Positions 35,426 to 44,032 of a stretch of DNA of 64,000 nucleotides are shown in pieces. This DNA is from Streptomyces harbinensis (GTDB lineage Bacteria; Actinomycetota; Actinomycetes; Streptomycetales; Streptomycetaceae): positions 203,822 to 267,821 of the forward strand of contig NZ_FPAB01000003.1 of assembly GCF_900116145.1 (NCBI RefSeq). The letters are read 5' to 3'. A model generated the notes under the pieces. The model was given only the letters and a program-made list of their open reading frames with translations. It made no database searches and was not told the DNA's origin. A program made the translations under genes and the position numbers. Position 1 is the first letter of the stretch, and each line of letters begins with the position of its first letter.

Positions 35426-36355
35426 ATGTCCCAGGACGCCGACTGCCTGATATGCGGACGCCCGGCGGAGCCCAGCGGGGAGCCCGCCTGTACCTGTCTC
35501 ACGCACTCGCTGTCACGTCCCGTACCGCCCTCCGCCACCGGTCCCGATCCGGCCGACGTGGCGCTGTTTTCGGCCGACTCGCCGCCCCGGACCCACCGGC
35601 AACTGCTCCGGGTGCCCCTCCAGGCGACCCCCGAGACCCGTACCGGCCAGCACCGCAAACCCAAACAGCGCACCCGGGTGGCCGCGGCGGCCGGCGGCGC
35701 CATGGCGGCGGCCGTGGTGGGCTGCACGGCACTCGCCGCCTCCCTGATGGGCGGTCAGGGCCGCACCAACGAGGTCCTGGACAAGAGCCTGGACAGCCCG
35801 ACCATCTCCCTCCCGGACGGCGACCCGCTCCCGGACGGCGGCAGCGTCCTGCCGGACGGCGGCGACCGGCCCGAGTACGGGCCCCGCCCCGACCCCTCGC
35901 CCGCGGCCCGGGACGAGGACACCGGCACGGAGGCGTCCGGCGGCGCGGAGAGCCCCCCGGAGCCGGAACCGGACGACGACGCCGTACCCGTGACCCAGCC
36001 CCCACCGCCGCCCCCGGCCGAACCGAGCACCCCGCCGCCCGCCGAACCGTCCCCGCCCCCGGCCGAGGAGGACCCGGAGGACCCCGGCGAGACCACCCCC
36101 ACCGAGCCCCTGCCGTCCCCCGACCCGCCCGGCGGCATCCTGCGCGAGGGCGACAGCGGCCCGGGGGTCACCGAACTCCAGCAGCGGCTGCTCCAACTGG
36201 GCTGGGTCTACGACGGCACGGCCCACGGCACGTTCGACGAACGCACCCGGGACGCGGTGGCCCGCTTCCAGGTGGCGTACGGGGTGCAGGGTGATGAGTG
36301 GGGTGTGTACGGGGTGAACACGCGGCTGGCGCTGGAGCAGTACACGCGGCTGTAG
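35426..36355 (+). CDS. Membrane-anchored peptidoglycan-binding domain protein
   Basis: The 309-residue protein starts with a cysteine-rich cytoplasmic segment (DCLICGRPAEPS, then PACTC) that may bind a metal. It then has one membrane helix (VAAAAGGAMAAAVVGCTALA), a long Pro/Glu/Asp-rich spacer (about 120-235) and a C-terminal PG_binding_1 domain: LREGDSGPGVTELQQRLLQL, GTAHGTFDERTRDAVARFQV, then GVYGVNTRLALEQYT. The spacer would let the domain reach into the cell wall. ATG 35426 follows GGGGAAGGG. It is divergent from the MFS-MarR gene. No catalytic domain is present, so a scaffold or localisation role is likely. Confidence 0.87.
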   Translation: MSQDADCLICGRPAEPSGEPACTCLTHSLSRPVPPSATGPDPADVALFSADSPPRTHRQLLRVPLQATPETRTGQHRKPKQRTRVAAAAGGAMAAAVVGCTALAASLMGGQGRTNEVLDKSLDSPTISLPDGDPLPDGGSVLPDGGDRPEYGPRPDPSPAARDEDTGTEASGGAESPPEPEPDDDAVPVTQPPPPPPAEPSTPPPAEPSPPPAEEDPEDPGETTPTEPLPSPDPPGGILREGDSGPGVTELQQRLLQLGWVYDGTAHGTFDERTRDAVARFQVAYGVQGDEWGVYGVNTRLALEQYTRL

Positions 36356-36483
36356 GGGCGGGGTGGGGTGGGGTTCCGGCCGGGCCGGGCACGGCCGGAC
36401 CGGGGGTGTCCGTCGTCAGTGGCGCACCGCCGGTCGGCAGGGGCCCGCCGGGGTGCCGGGCCCGGACGGTTCCGCCGTTCCGG

Positions 36484-37098
36484 TCAGGCGGCGCCGGACG
36501 CGTCGTCCCGGCGGCGTCGCCGGTTGTGCCACAGCGCGGCCACCGCCAGCAGCGCCACCGCCGACAGCGTCGCGATCGTCGGCAGGAACGAGGCGCCGTC
36601 GTCGGCCGCCTCGTCCTCCTCCTCGGCGGCGGCCACCGGCTCGCCGCAGCCGGTGGCCGGGTAGTCACTGATGCCGCACAGCAGCCCGTCCGAGCCGTAG
36701 CGCAGCGGCTCGGCCACCTCCGCGAGCGCGGCGGCGGCCGTGGAGCCCGCCGCCCCGGCGGCGCAGGCCGTCCGGGCGGCCGGGGCGCCGTCCGCCGTGC
36801 CGAAGTCGATGACGACCGCCACCCCGTCCGGCGCGTCCGGGCAGATCCCGGCGTGCTCCGTCGTGCCGCGCGGCGCCTGCGGTGGGGCCGTCGCGCTCTC
36901 GCTCGTCGTGAAGTGGAAGCCCACCACGTCGCCGCCGGACACCCGCGCCGTCCCCGGGCCCTGCGTCGCGTACCCCCAGGCGCCGGACTCCGCGTTCAGC
37001 TGCCAGAACGACCAGTACGTGTAGCTTGCCGCCCACGCCTGTGTCGCGGGGACGCACAGCAGCAGGACCGCCCCGAGCAGCGCCAGCGCCCGGCGCAC
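36484..37098 (-). CDS. SCO2322 family cell-surface protein
   Basis: This 204-residue protein has a cleavable signal (LALLGAVLLLCVPATQAWA), an ordered extracellular part beginning SYTYWSFWQLNAESGAWGYA, four cysteines, an acidic linker and a C-terminal membrane helix followed by RRRRRDD. This is the layout of the SCO2322 family. GTG 37098 lies 1 base past the stop of the squalene-cyclase-repeat protein gene, so they form an operon. In related genomes the pair often precedes ECF-type transporter genes; none is here. Function is unknown, possibly capture of a nutrient or cofactor at the surface. Confidence 0.87.
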   Translation of the reverse strand: MRRALALLGAVLLLCVPATQAWAASYTYWSFWQLNAESGAWGYATQGPGTARVSGGDVVGFHFTTSESATAPPQAPRGTTEHAGICPDAPDGVAVVIDFGTADGAPAARTACAAGAAGSTAAAALAEVAEPLRYGSDGLLCGISDYPATGCGEPVAAAEEEDEAADDGASFLPTIATLSAVALLAVAALWHNRRRRRDDASGAA

Positions 37099-37099
37099 C

Positions 37100-38536
37100 T
37101 TACTCGTCCGCCTTGCCGGAGCCGGTGCCGGTGCCGGAGTCAGTGCCGGTGTCCGTGCCCGTGCCGGTCTCGGAGCCCGTGCCGGAGCCCGCCGCGCCGT
37201 CCCGAGGCTGCGCCTTGCGGCGCACGCTCAGGACCACGCCGATGCCGATCCCGACGACCAGCCCGATGAGGATCACCCACACCAGCGACCCCGACCCGCT
37301 CTCCTCCGAGGACGAAGCCGACTCGGTGGCCGGCCCCACGCCCTCCGGGGCCGGGCCGAGCAGCGACAGTTCGCTGATCAGATCCGTGCCGCCGAAGCCC
37401 TCCGGCGCCGCGCCGACCGCGTGCGCGGCCAGCACCAGGGTGCCCACCGCCGCCGGGTTGGCCGCGTAGTCCGGCCAGTCGCCGTGGTGGTCGCGCAGCC
37501 AGCCCAGTACCGCCTCGGCCGTCTCCTGCTCACCGGCCGCCGCCAGCGCGATCACCGTACGGGCGGTCGAGCCGAAGTCCGGCTGCTCCTCCGCGCCGGC
37601 GAACCCGGTGACCAGGTGCTGCTCGCCCGCCTCCAGCCGGGCCGTGAGGTAGGCCGCGCCGGCCGCACCCGTGCTCTGCGGGGTGACGACCCCGACCGGC
37701 TGGTCGCCGTCGCACTCCAGCGCGCCCGGCAGCGTCTGCGCATCCTCCTCGCGCTCCTCGTCCTGGCCCTGCTCCGCGTCGTCGTCCGCGTTCGCGCCGT
37801 CGGTCCCGTCCGCCCCGGCGGCGTCCGGGGTCACCAGCAGGCCCGCGCCCTGGAGCGCCAGCACCACGTCCACCGTCGCCGCGTCGTTGACGAACAGCTC
37901 GCCCGACTCCGGGTCCGGCTGCCACGCGAACCCGCCGCGCTCGGCCGCCGGCGCCGTGCAGCCCAACTGGAGCCCGGTCAGCGCGTCATAGGGGCCCGAC
38001 CCGTCCCGGGTGACCTCCGCCGGGTCCGTACCCGCCGCCACCAGCGCGCCGATCACCACCGCCGTGGAACTGGCGTCGCTCGCCCCGCCCGGGTTGTAGC
38101 TCCAGCCGCCGTCCGCGTTCTGCACCCCGGCCAGCCAGCCCACCGCGTCGCCGACCACCTCGTCGTGCCCGCCGAGCGCGGCCAGCGCCTGCACGGCGAC
38201 CGCCGTCGCGTTCGAGTCGGACAGCGTCACATCCGCGCACGCCGTCTCCTCCGGCTCGGCGCGGTACGCCTGGAACGAGCCGTCCGCGCACTGCTGCCCC
38301 GCCAGCCACTCGACGGCCTCGGGCGCCGGCGTGTAGCCCGCCGCGTTCTGCGCGAGCAGCGCGATCGACTGCCGCCACACCCCGTCGTAACTCGGGTCGG
38401 CCGCGCCGAACAGCGCCTCCGGCAGGGCGTCGTCCGGCGAACCGGGCGCCGCCACGGCACCCACCGGCGTGGCGAAGACGATCGCGGCGGCGCCGGCCAG
38501 AGCCAGGGCGCCACGGCGTGGGCGCGTCAGATGCAT
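37100..38536 (-). CDS. Secreted prenyltransferase/squalene-cyclase-repeat protein, membrane anchored
   Basis: The protein has 478 residues with a signal peptide (ALALAGAAAIVFATPVGAVA), a double alpha-barrel built from repeats (WLAGQQCADGSFQAY, WLAGVQNADGGWSYNPG), a C-terminal membrane helix (LVWVILIGLVVGIGIGVVLS) and a Gly/Thr/Ser tail. The repeats have the QxxDGxW-type pattern of terpenoid cyclases and protein prenyltransferases, but the DxDD catalytic motif is not seen. The fold may bind ligands here, as in intrinsic-factor-like B12 proteins; this is inference. ATG 38536 follows AAAGG. The stop is TAA, one base before the SCO2322-family start. Confidence 0.87.
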   Translation of the reverse strand: MHLTRPRRGALALAGAAAIVFATPVGAVAAPGSPDDALPEALFGAADPSYDGVWRQSIALLAQNAAGYTPAPEAVEWLAGQQCADGSFQAYRAEPEETACADVTLSDSNATAVAVQALAALGGHDEVVGDAVGWLAGVQNADGGWSYNPGGASDASSTAVVIGALVAAGTDPAEVTRDGSGPYDALTGLQLGCTAPAAERGGFAWQPDPESGELFVNDAATVDVVLALQGAGLLVTPDAAGADGTDGANADDDAEQGQDEEREEDAQTLPGALECDGDQPVGVVTPQSTGAAGAAYLTARLEAGEQHLVTGFAGAEEQPDFGSTARTVIALAAAGEQETAEAVLGWLRDHHGDWPDYAANPAAVGTLVLAAHAVGAAPEGFGGTDLISELSLLGPAPEGVGPATESASSSEESGSGSLVWVILIGLVVGIGIGVVLSVRRKAQPRDGAAGSGTGSETGTGTDTGTDSGTGTGSGKADE

Positions 38537-38740
38537 GTGCGGGATGCCTTTCTGCGTACGGTCGGCCCACTCTATCCGCCCGGTTTCCGCCGCTTTCCCG
38601 CCCGTCCACGCCCCACTCACCGGCCCCCACGTGGCGTTCATCACCTTCCCCGGCACCCGCCCGCCCGGGCGGGGCAAGCTATCTTCTTTCGGAACCTGCT
38701 GACTTACCCATGGGTAGCCGCTTGACCGAGGGGGCCGGGC

Positions 38741-40045
38741 GTGACCACCGCTGAGGCCGGCGTCGCCGGCACCGACCGCCCACTGAACATCGCGCTGCTC
38801 ACCTACAAGGGCAACCCGTTCTGCGGCGGCCAGGGCGTGTACGTACGGCACCTCTCCCGCGAACTCGCCGCCCTCGGCCACCGGGTGGAGGTCATGGGCG
38901 CCCAGCCCTACCCCGTACTCGACGCGCTCGGCGACGGCGTCACCTTCACCCCGCTGCCCAGCCTCGACCTGTACCGGGAACCCGACCCGTTCCGCACCCC
39001 GCGCCGCGACGAGTACCGCGACTGGGTCGACCGCCTCGAATACGCCACCATGCGCACCGGCGGCTTCCCCGAACCGCTCACCTTCTCGCTGCGCGCCCGC
39101 CGGGTACTCGCCGCCCGCCGCGCCGAGTTCGACGTCGTGCACGACAACCAGACGCTCGGCTACGGGCTGCTCGGCCTGCCGGAGCGCACCGGGCTGCCGC
39201 TGGTCACCACCGTCCACCACCCCATCACCGTGGACCGCCGCCTGGAACTCGCCGCCGCCCCCACCCGGGCCCGGCGGCTGTCGCTGCGCCGCTGGTACGC
39301 GTTCACGCGCATGCAGAAACGGGTCGCCCGCCGGCTGCCGTCCATCCTCACCGTCTCCGGGTCCTCCCGGCAGCAGATCATCGACGACCTCGGGGTACGC
39401 CCGGACCGGGTGCGGGTCGTGCCCATCGGCGCCGACACCCGCGTCTTCCACCCCGACCCGGCCGTCCCGGTCGTCCCCGGCCGGATCGTCACCACCTCCA
39501 GCGCGGACGTCCCGCTCAAGGGCCTGATCCACCTCGTCGAGGCGCTGGCCAAGGTCCGCACCGAACACCCCGCCGCCCACCTCGTCGTGGTCGGCTCCCG
39601 CCCGCAGCCCGGCAGCCCGGTCGCGGACGCCCTGGACCGCTTCGGCCTCGGGGAGGGCTCCGGCGCCGTGGAGTTCGTCAAGGGCATCAGCGACACCGAA
39701 CTCGGCGACCTGCTGCGCGGCGCCGAGATCGCCGCCGTGCCCTCGCTGTACGAGGGGTTCTCGCTGCCCGCCGCCGAGGCCATGGCCACCGGTACCCCGC
39801 TGGTGGCCACCACCGGCGGCGCCATCCCGGAGGTGGCGGGCCCGGACGGCGAGACCTGCCTGGCGGTACCGCCGGGCGACGCCGGGGCGCTGGCCGCCGC
39901 GCTCGGCCGGCTGCTGGCCGACGACGCGCTGCGCGCCCGCATCGGCGCGGCCGGCAGGGAACGGGTGCTGGCCCGCTTCACCTGGCGGCAGGCCGCCATC
40001 GGCACGGTCGAGCGCTACCGCGCCGCGCTCGACGCCCGTTCCTGA
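38741..40045 (+). CDS. GT4 family glycosyltransferase
   Basis: The 434-residue GT-B enzyme has an N-terminal acceptor domain beginning LNIALLTYKGNPFCGGQGVY with the Gly-rich GGQGVY loop. The C-terminal donor domain has VGSRPQPGSPVADALDRFGL and the family motif region PSLYEGFSLPAAEAMATGTP, with the E-x7-E acidic pair, then VATTGGAIPEVAGPDGETCL. GT4 enzymes retain the anomeric configuration when moving a sugar from a nucleotide donor. GTG 38741 follows GAGGGGG. It is the first of three genes with a methyltransferase and a toroid protein, suggesting synthesis of a methylated glycan or glycolipid. Confidence 0.93.
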   Translation: MTTAEAGVAGTDRPLNIALLTYKGNPFCGGQGVYVRHLSRELAALGHRVEVMGAQPYPVLDALGDGVTFTPLPSLDLYREPDPFRTPRRDEYRDWVDRLEYATMRTGGFPEPLTFSLRARRVLAARRAEFDVVHDNQTLGYGLLGLPERTGLPLVTTVHHPITVDRRLELAAAPTRARRLSLRRWYAFTRMQKRVARRLPSILTVSGSSRQQIIDDLGVRPDRVRVVPIGADTRVFHPDPAVPVVPGRIVTTSSADVPLKGLIHLVEALAKVRTEHPAAHLVVVGSRPQPGSPVADALDRFGLGEGSGAVEFVKGISDTELGDLLRGAEIAAVPSLYEGFSLPAAEAMATGTPLVATTGGAIPEVAGPDGETCLAVPPGDAGALAAALGRLLADDALRARIGAAGRERVLARFTWRQAAIGTVERYRAALDARS

Positions 40046-40168
40046 GCCGGGTTCACCCGCCGCCGGGCCGGTACGGACCGGGCGCCCCGCGACCGCCGGC
40101 CACCCCGGGACACACAACCGCAGCACAACCGCACCACCGTACGGAACAACAACAGAAGGAGCCACCCG

Positions 40169-40903
40169 GTGCTGACCGTGGACTTCACCCGCTTTCCGCT
40201 CGCCCCCGGGGACCGGGTCCTGGATCTGGGCTGCGGCGCGGGACGGCACGCCTTCGAGTGTTACCGGCGCGGCGCCCACGTCGTCGCGCTCGACCGCGAC
40301 GGCGAGGAGGTCCGTACGGTCGCCGGCTGGCTGGCCGCGATGCGCGAGGCGGGCGAGGCCCCGGCCGGCGCCGCCGCCGTGGCCGTCGAGGGCGACGCGT
40401 TCGCGCTGCCGTTCCCCGACGAGACGTTCGACGCCGTCATCATCTCCGAGGTCATGGAGCACATCCCCGACGACAAGGGCGTCCTCGCCGAACTCGTCCG
40501 GGTCCTCAAGCCCGGCGGACGGATCGCCGTCACCGTCCCCCGGTACGGCCCCGAGCGGGTCTGCTGGGCACTCAGCGACGCCTACCACCAGGTCGAGGGC
40601 GGCCACATCCGCATCTACCGGCCGCGCCAGCTGCTCGCCCGCATCCGCGAGGCCGGCCTGCGCCCGTACGGCAGCCACTGGGCGCACGCGCTGCACTCGC
40701 CGTACTGGTGGCTCAAGTGCGCCTTCGGCGTCGACAACGACAAGGCGCTGCCGGTGCGCGCGTACCACAAGCTGCTGGTCTGGGACATCATGAAGAAGCC
40801 GATGGCGACCCGGATCGCCGAGGACGTGCTGAACCCGCTGATCGGCAAGAGCTTCGTGGTGTACGCGACCAAGCCCCGCCGCCCTGCGCAGGTGCGCGCG
40901 TGA
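40169..40903 (+). CDS. Class I SAM-dependent methyltransferase
   Basis: The 244-residue protein has motif I VLDLGCGAGRHAFECYRRGA, the acidic residue in VVALDRDGEEV, and post-I/II motifs FDAVIISEVMEHIPDDKGVL and LVRVLKPGGRIAVTVPRYGP. The C-terminal part (LRPYGSHWAHALHSPYWWLK) is particular to this group. GTG 40169 is preceded by AGAAGGA. It is translationally coupled to the next gene by a GTGA overlap at 40900-40903, and the glycosyltransferase lies 123 bases upstream. The methyl acceptor is probably the sugar product of that enzyme, which is inference. Confidence 0.92.
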   Translation: MLTVDFTRFPLAPGDRVLDLGCGAGRHAFECYRRGAHVVALDRDGEEVRTVAGWLAAMREAGEAPAGAAAVAVEGDAFALPFPDETFDAVIISEVMEHIPDDKGVLAELVRVLKPGGRIAVTVPRYGPERVCWALSDAYHQVEGGHIRIYRPRQLLARIREAGLRPYGSHWAHALHSPYWWLKCAFGVDNDKALPVRAYHKLLVWDIMKKPMATRIAEDVLNPLIGKSFVVYATKPRRPAQVRA

Positions 40904-42000
40904 CGGGCCGGGAGCCGGACACCGAACGCGAACCGGGCACCGGACGGCTCGCGCTGCCCGGGGTGCTCACCGCCGGGCAGGCCGCCCGCACCGCCGCCGC
41001 CATCGCCGGTCTCCAGCGCGCCGACGGCGCCATACCGTGGTTCCGGGGGCACCACCTGGACCCCTGGGACCACATCGAGGCCGCCATGGCCCTGGACGCG
41101 GCGGGCGAGCACGGACGGGCCGCCGCCGCGTACGACTGGCTGGCCCGCCACCAGCTGCCGGACGGCTCCTGGTACGCCGGTTACGCGGACGGCGACGCCG
41201 CCCGGCCCACCGACCGGGGCAAGGAGACCAACTTCTGCGCCTATGTGGCGGTCGGCGTCCTGCACCACTATCTCGCCACCGGGGACGAGGAGTTCCGGGA
41301 CCGGATGTGGCCGGTGGTGTACGCGGCGGTCGAGTTCGTCCTGGCCCTCCAGCACCCGGGCGGCGCGATCGGCTGGCGGCGGGACGCGGACGGCACCCCC
41401 GCCGCGGGGGCGCTGCTCACCGGCTGCTCCTCCATCCACCAGGCGCTGCGCTGCGCGCTGGCCCTGGCCGAACGGCGCGAGGACCCGCAGCCGGACTGGG
41501 AACTGGCCACCGGACGGCTCGGGCACGCGCTGCGCCACCACCCGGCGCACTTCCTCGACAAGTCCGCCTACTCGATGGACTGGTACTACCCGGTGCTCGC
41601 CGGGGCGCTGCGCGGGCCGCGGGCGCTGGCGCATCTGGACGCGCGCTGGGCGGAGTTCGTGGTGGACGGACTCGGGGTGCGGTGCGTGTCCACCAACCCG
41701 TGGGTGACGGGCGGCGAGAGCGCGGAACTGGCGCTCGCCCTGTGGGCGGCGGGCGACAGCGAGCGGGCGGCCCGGGTGCTGCGCTGGATCGGCCATCTGC
41801 GGGCGCCGGACGGGCTGTACTGGACGGGGTACGTGTACGCGGACCGGACGATCTGGCCGCGGGAGCGGACCGCCTGGACGGCCGGGTCGGTGCTGCTGGC
41901 GGTGGCCGCGCTGACCGGCGAGCCGGCGACGGAGGCGGTCTTCGGCGGGGCTGGGCTGCCCCGGGGGCTGGAGAGCGGGGAGTGCTGCGAGCGGGCCTGA
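40900..42000 (+). CDS. Alpha/alpha-toroid protein (prenyltransferase-like) in a glycan operon
   Basis: The 366-residue protein is built of paired helices with repeats such as IAGLQRADGAIPWFRGHHLD, WLARHQLPDGSWYAGYADGD and VRCVSTNPWVTGGESAELAL. The pattern matches proteins annotated as prenyltransferase, but the folds of six-hairpin glycosidases are similar. Acidic and aromatic residues (DPWDH, KETNFCAYVAVG) suggest a carbohydrate site. GTG 40900 overlaps the methyltransferase stop by 4 bases. The C-terminus ends ECCERA. Coupling to GT4 and methyltransferase genes argues for a glycan-processing role rather than terpene chemistry. Confidence 0.8.
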   Translation: MTGREPDTEREPGTGRLALPGVLTAGQAARTAAAIAGLQRADGAIPWFRGHHLDPWDHIEAAMALDAAGEHGRAAAAYDWLARHQLPDGSWYAGYADGDAARPTDRGKETNFCAYVAVGVLHHYLATGDEEFRDRMWPVVYAAVEFVLALQHPGGAIGWRRDADGTPAAGALLTGCSSIHQALRCALALAERREDPQPDWELATGRLGHALRHHPAHFLDKSAYSMDWYYPVLAGALRGPRALAHLDARWAEFVVDGLGVRCVSTNPWVTGGESAELALALWAAGDSERAARVLRWIGHLRAPDGLYWTGYVYADRTIWPRERTAWTAGSVLLAVAALTGEPATEAVFGGAGLPRGLESGECCERA

Positions 42001-42134
42001 ACGGCGGCGCGGGCGCGCGGGGGACAGGCGCGGGGCGGGACGGCGGGCGCGCGGGCGCGGAAACGAGTCCGCGCGCCGGGGGACGGCGGGGAACAGCGGG
42101 CCGGGTGTCCGGGTGTCCGGGTGCGGGAACGACG

Positions 42135-42166
42135 GAGGGCGGCGGGCCGTACGGCCCGCCGCCCTC
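42135..42166. terminator. 32-base perfect palindrome, bidirectional terminator
   Basis: The sequence from GAGGGCGGCGGGCCGT (42135-42150) is exactly self-complementary to 42151-42166. It sits between the stop of the toroid gene (42000) and the convergent stop of the DUF5336 gene (42206), 40 bases from the latter. A stem with nearly no loop is possible on either strand, so it should end both transcripts. The stretch 42001-42134 before it is GC-rich and shows no gene. Confidence 0.75.
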
Positions 42167-42205
42167 AGCTGTCACGTCTGCCAGACCGGTTCACCCGGGG
42201 CCGAC

Positions 42206-43045
42206 TCAGCCGCGCTGGATCCCGGAGGTGTCCTGGAGCACGCCGCGGCGGCCGTCCTGGGTCTGGGCGACCAGCGCCTGACCGCGCTGCTCGACCGCCA
42301 GGTACCAGGTGCCGGGGGCCAGTTCGGCGACCGGGGTCGGCGCACCGTTCTCGTCGTACAGCGGGCGGGCGGCGGGCACCGCGAACCAGAACGGCTGGAA
42401 GTTCGGGTCCGGGGTGGGCTGCGGGGCGGCCGGCTGCTCCACGCCGCTCACACCGGGCTGCGGGGCACCGTAGACGGGCTGCTGCTGGGAGCCCGGGCCG
42501 GGGTAGCCGTAACCGGGCTGCGGCTGGCCGGGCTGGCCGGGCTGCGCGCCGTAGGGCTGCGGGTGGCCGTAGGCCGGCTGCGGGGCCGCCGGGCCGCCGG
42601 CCGGCATGAGCGGGGCCTTGAACGCGGGCACCAGCTGGCCCAGGATCGCACCGGCGGCCATGGCCAGACCGGCGATCAGGGAGATGATCGCGCCCGGACC
42701 CATGTCGAGCAGTTCCTTGTAGCCCACCGGGTTGGCGAAGATCACCCAGAGCGCGGACCAGCCGGCGAAGACGGCGAGCGCGGTGCCCCACTGGTCGAGA
42801 CGGAGGCCGGCGACCTCCTTGTCCTTGAACTGCGGGGCGAAGCGGGCCGCCGCGATCAGGCCGGCCGCGACGAAGCCGGCCAGGAAGACGGAGGGCAGCA
42901 CGGGGAACCAGAAGTTCGACCAGCCGCTCCGGCCGCTGCCGGCGCCTCCCTTGGGCGTCCAGTAATCGAGGAACGAGGCGATGAAGAGCAGGACCGCTGC
43001 TCCGAAAATTACTGCATCGCCTCGGGTGAGCGAGCGGTTGTTCAC
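42206..43045 (-). CDS. DUF5336 membrane protein
   Basis: The 279-residue protein has four membrane helices in its first 140 residues (GDAVIFGAAVLLFIASFLDY, FWFPVLPSVFLAGFVAAGLI, WGTALAVFAGWSALWVIFAN, GAIISLIAGLAMAAGAILGQ). A Pro/Gly/Gln/Tyr-rich disordered region (about 145-215) follows, then a C-terminal domain ending GTWYLAVEQRGQALVAQTQD, which may be a small beta fold facing the cytoplasm. The layout matches DUF5336. GTG 43045. Function is unknown; Tyr/Pro-rich tails suggest assembly at the membrane. Confidence 0.85.
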   Translation of the reverse strand: MNNRSLTRGDAVIFGAAVLLFIASFLDYWTPKGGAGSGRSGWSNFWFPVLPSVFLAGFVAAGLIAAARFAPQFKDKEVAGLRLDQWGTALAVFAGWSALWVIFANPVGYKELLDMGPGAIISLIAGLAMAAGAILGQLVPAFKAPLMPAGGPAAPQPAYGHPQPYGAQPGQPGQPQPGYGYPGPGSQQQPVYGAPQPGVSGVEQPAAPQPTPDPNFQPFWFAVPAARPLYDENGAPTPVAELAPGTWYLAVEQRGQALVAQTQDGRRGVLQDTSGIQRG

Positions 43046-43230
43046 GTCAGATCCTTCGTCGGTCTTGTCGGTCTCGTCGTCATGGTCTGGTCAGACACTG
43101 AGCGGGCCCATCGTACGGATGAACCCTGCCGCCGGTCCGAGGGGTGAGCTGATCTGTTTCCCAGACGGCACGCTTGTGATGTTGTCGTGACTTTCCCCAC
43201 AGCGTCCGTCCGGAACATCCTTCTCCCTGG

Positions 43231-43890
43231 TCAGACGCGGTCGGAAAGGGTCCGCCGCAGCACCCGCAGCGACCGGTGTTCCGAGACCTCCGCGAAGGCC
43301 CCCGAGTCCACCGCCCGCCGCCAGATCCGGAACGGTGCCCGGCCGCCGTCCGCCGGATCGGGGAACACGTCGTGGATGACCAGCAGTCCGCCCACCGCCA
43401 GCTGCGGCACCCAGCTCTCGTAGTCCTCCGCCGCCTGGGCCTCGGAGTGCCCGCCGTCGATGAACACCAGGCCGAACCGCCCGCCGCCGCCCCCGCCCAG
43501 CGCCCGGGCCGCGCGGCCGGAGCCGCCCACGACCGCGACGACGTACTCCTCCACCCCGGCCTCGGCCAGGGTGCGGCGGAACAGCGGCAGGGTGTCCATC
43601 CGGCCCGGCGCGGCCGGGTCGGCGGTCGCCGGGTCGTGGTACTCCTCGCCCGGTTGCTGCTCCTCGCTGCCCCGGTGGTGGTCGACGGTCACCGCGACCG
43701 TGCCGGCCGCGCGGGCGGCGTCGGCCAGCAGCAGCGTGGAACGGCCGCAGTAGCTGCCGATCTCCAGCAGCGGCAGCCCGGTCTCCCGGGCGGCCTCCAG
43801 GGCGGCGCCGTGCAGCGCGCGGCCCTCGTCCGGCGGCATGAAGCCCCTGGCCCGCCCGAAGTGGTCAAAGATGTCCGTGGCGTCGGCCAC
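43231..43890 (-). CDS. Class I SAM-dependent methyltransferase (Methyltransf_24 type)
   Basis: The 219-residue protein has motif I LPLLEIGSYCGRSTLLLADA, VAVTVDHHRGSEEQQPG, and the later FGLVFIDGGHSEAQAAEDY with the metal/substrate-side Asp-Gly-Gly-His. LAVGGLLVIHDVFPDP follows. These are typical of the Methyltransf_24 group, in which many members act on sugars, catechols or secondary metabolites. GTG 43890. The gene lies between DUF5336 and the propeller-like protein genes without overlap, so its partner pathway cannot be named. Confidence 0.9.
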   Translation of the reverse strand: MADATDIFDHFGRARGFMPPDEGRALHGAALEAARETGLPLLEIGSYCGRSTLLLADAARAAGTVAVTVDHHRGSEEQQPGEEYHDPATADPAAPGRMDTLPLFRRTLAEAGVEEYVVAVVGGSGRAARALGGGGGGRFGLVFIDGGHSEAQAAEDYESWVPQLAVGGLLVIHDVFPDPADGGRAPFRIWRRAVDSGAFAEVSEHRSLRVLRRTLSDRV

Positions 43891-44032
43891 ATCATCCCCC
43901 TACGGTCCCCGTCGCCCGCCCCCGCGAGCTTCCGTGGGCACCATGCTGCCCTATCGCGCCGACAGCCGTGCCCCGGGGTCGGGGTCCGGGGGAGCGGACG
44001 GGGTACGGGGGCGGACGACGAGGCCGCCCCGG

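Noticed and set aside
36000..36130. Pro-rich repeats in the peptidoglycan-binding protein as a possible DNA repeat element
   Set aside because: The repetition is the coding of a Pro/Glu linker and keeps the reading frame; no separate repeat or CRISPR structure is present.
37100..40768. Extension of the squalene-cyclase-repeat gene to 1222 residues
   Set aside because: The upstream part is antisense to the glycosyltransferase and methyltransferase genes. A signal peptide begins at ATG 38536 behind AAAGG.
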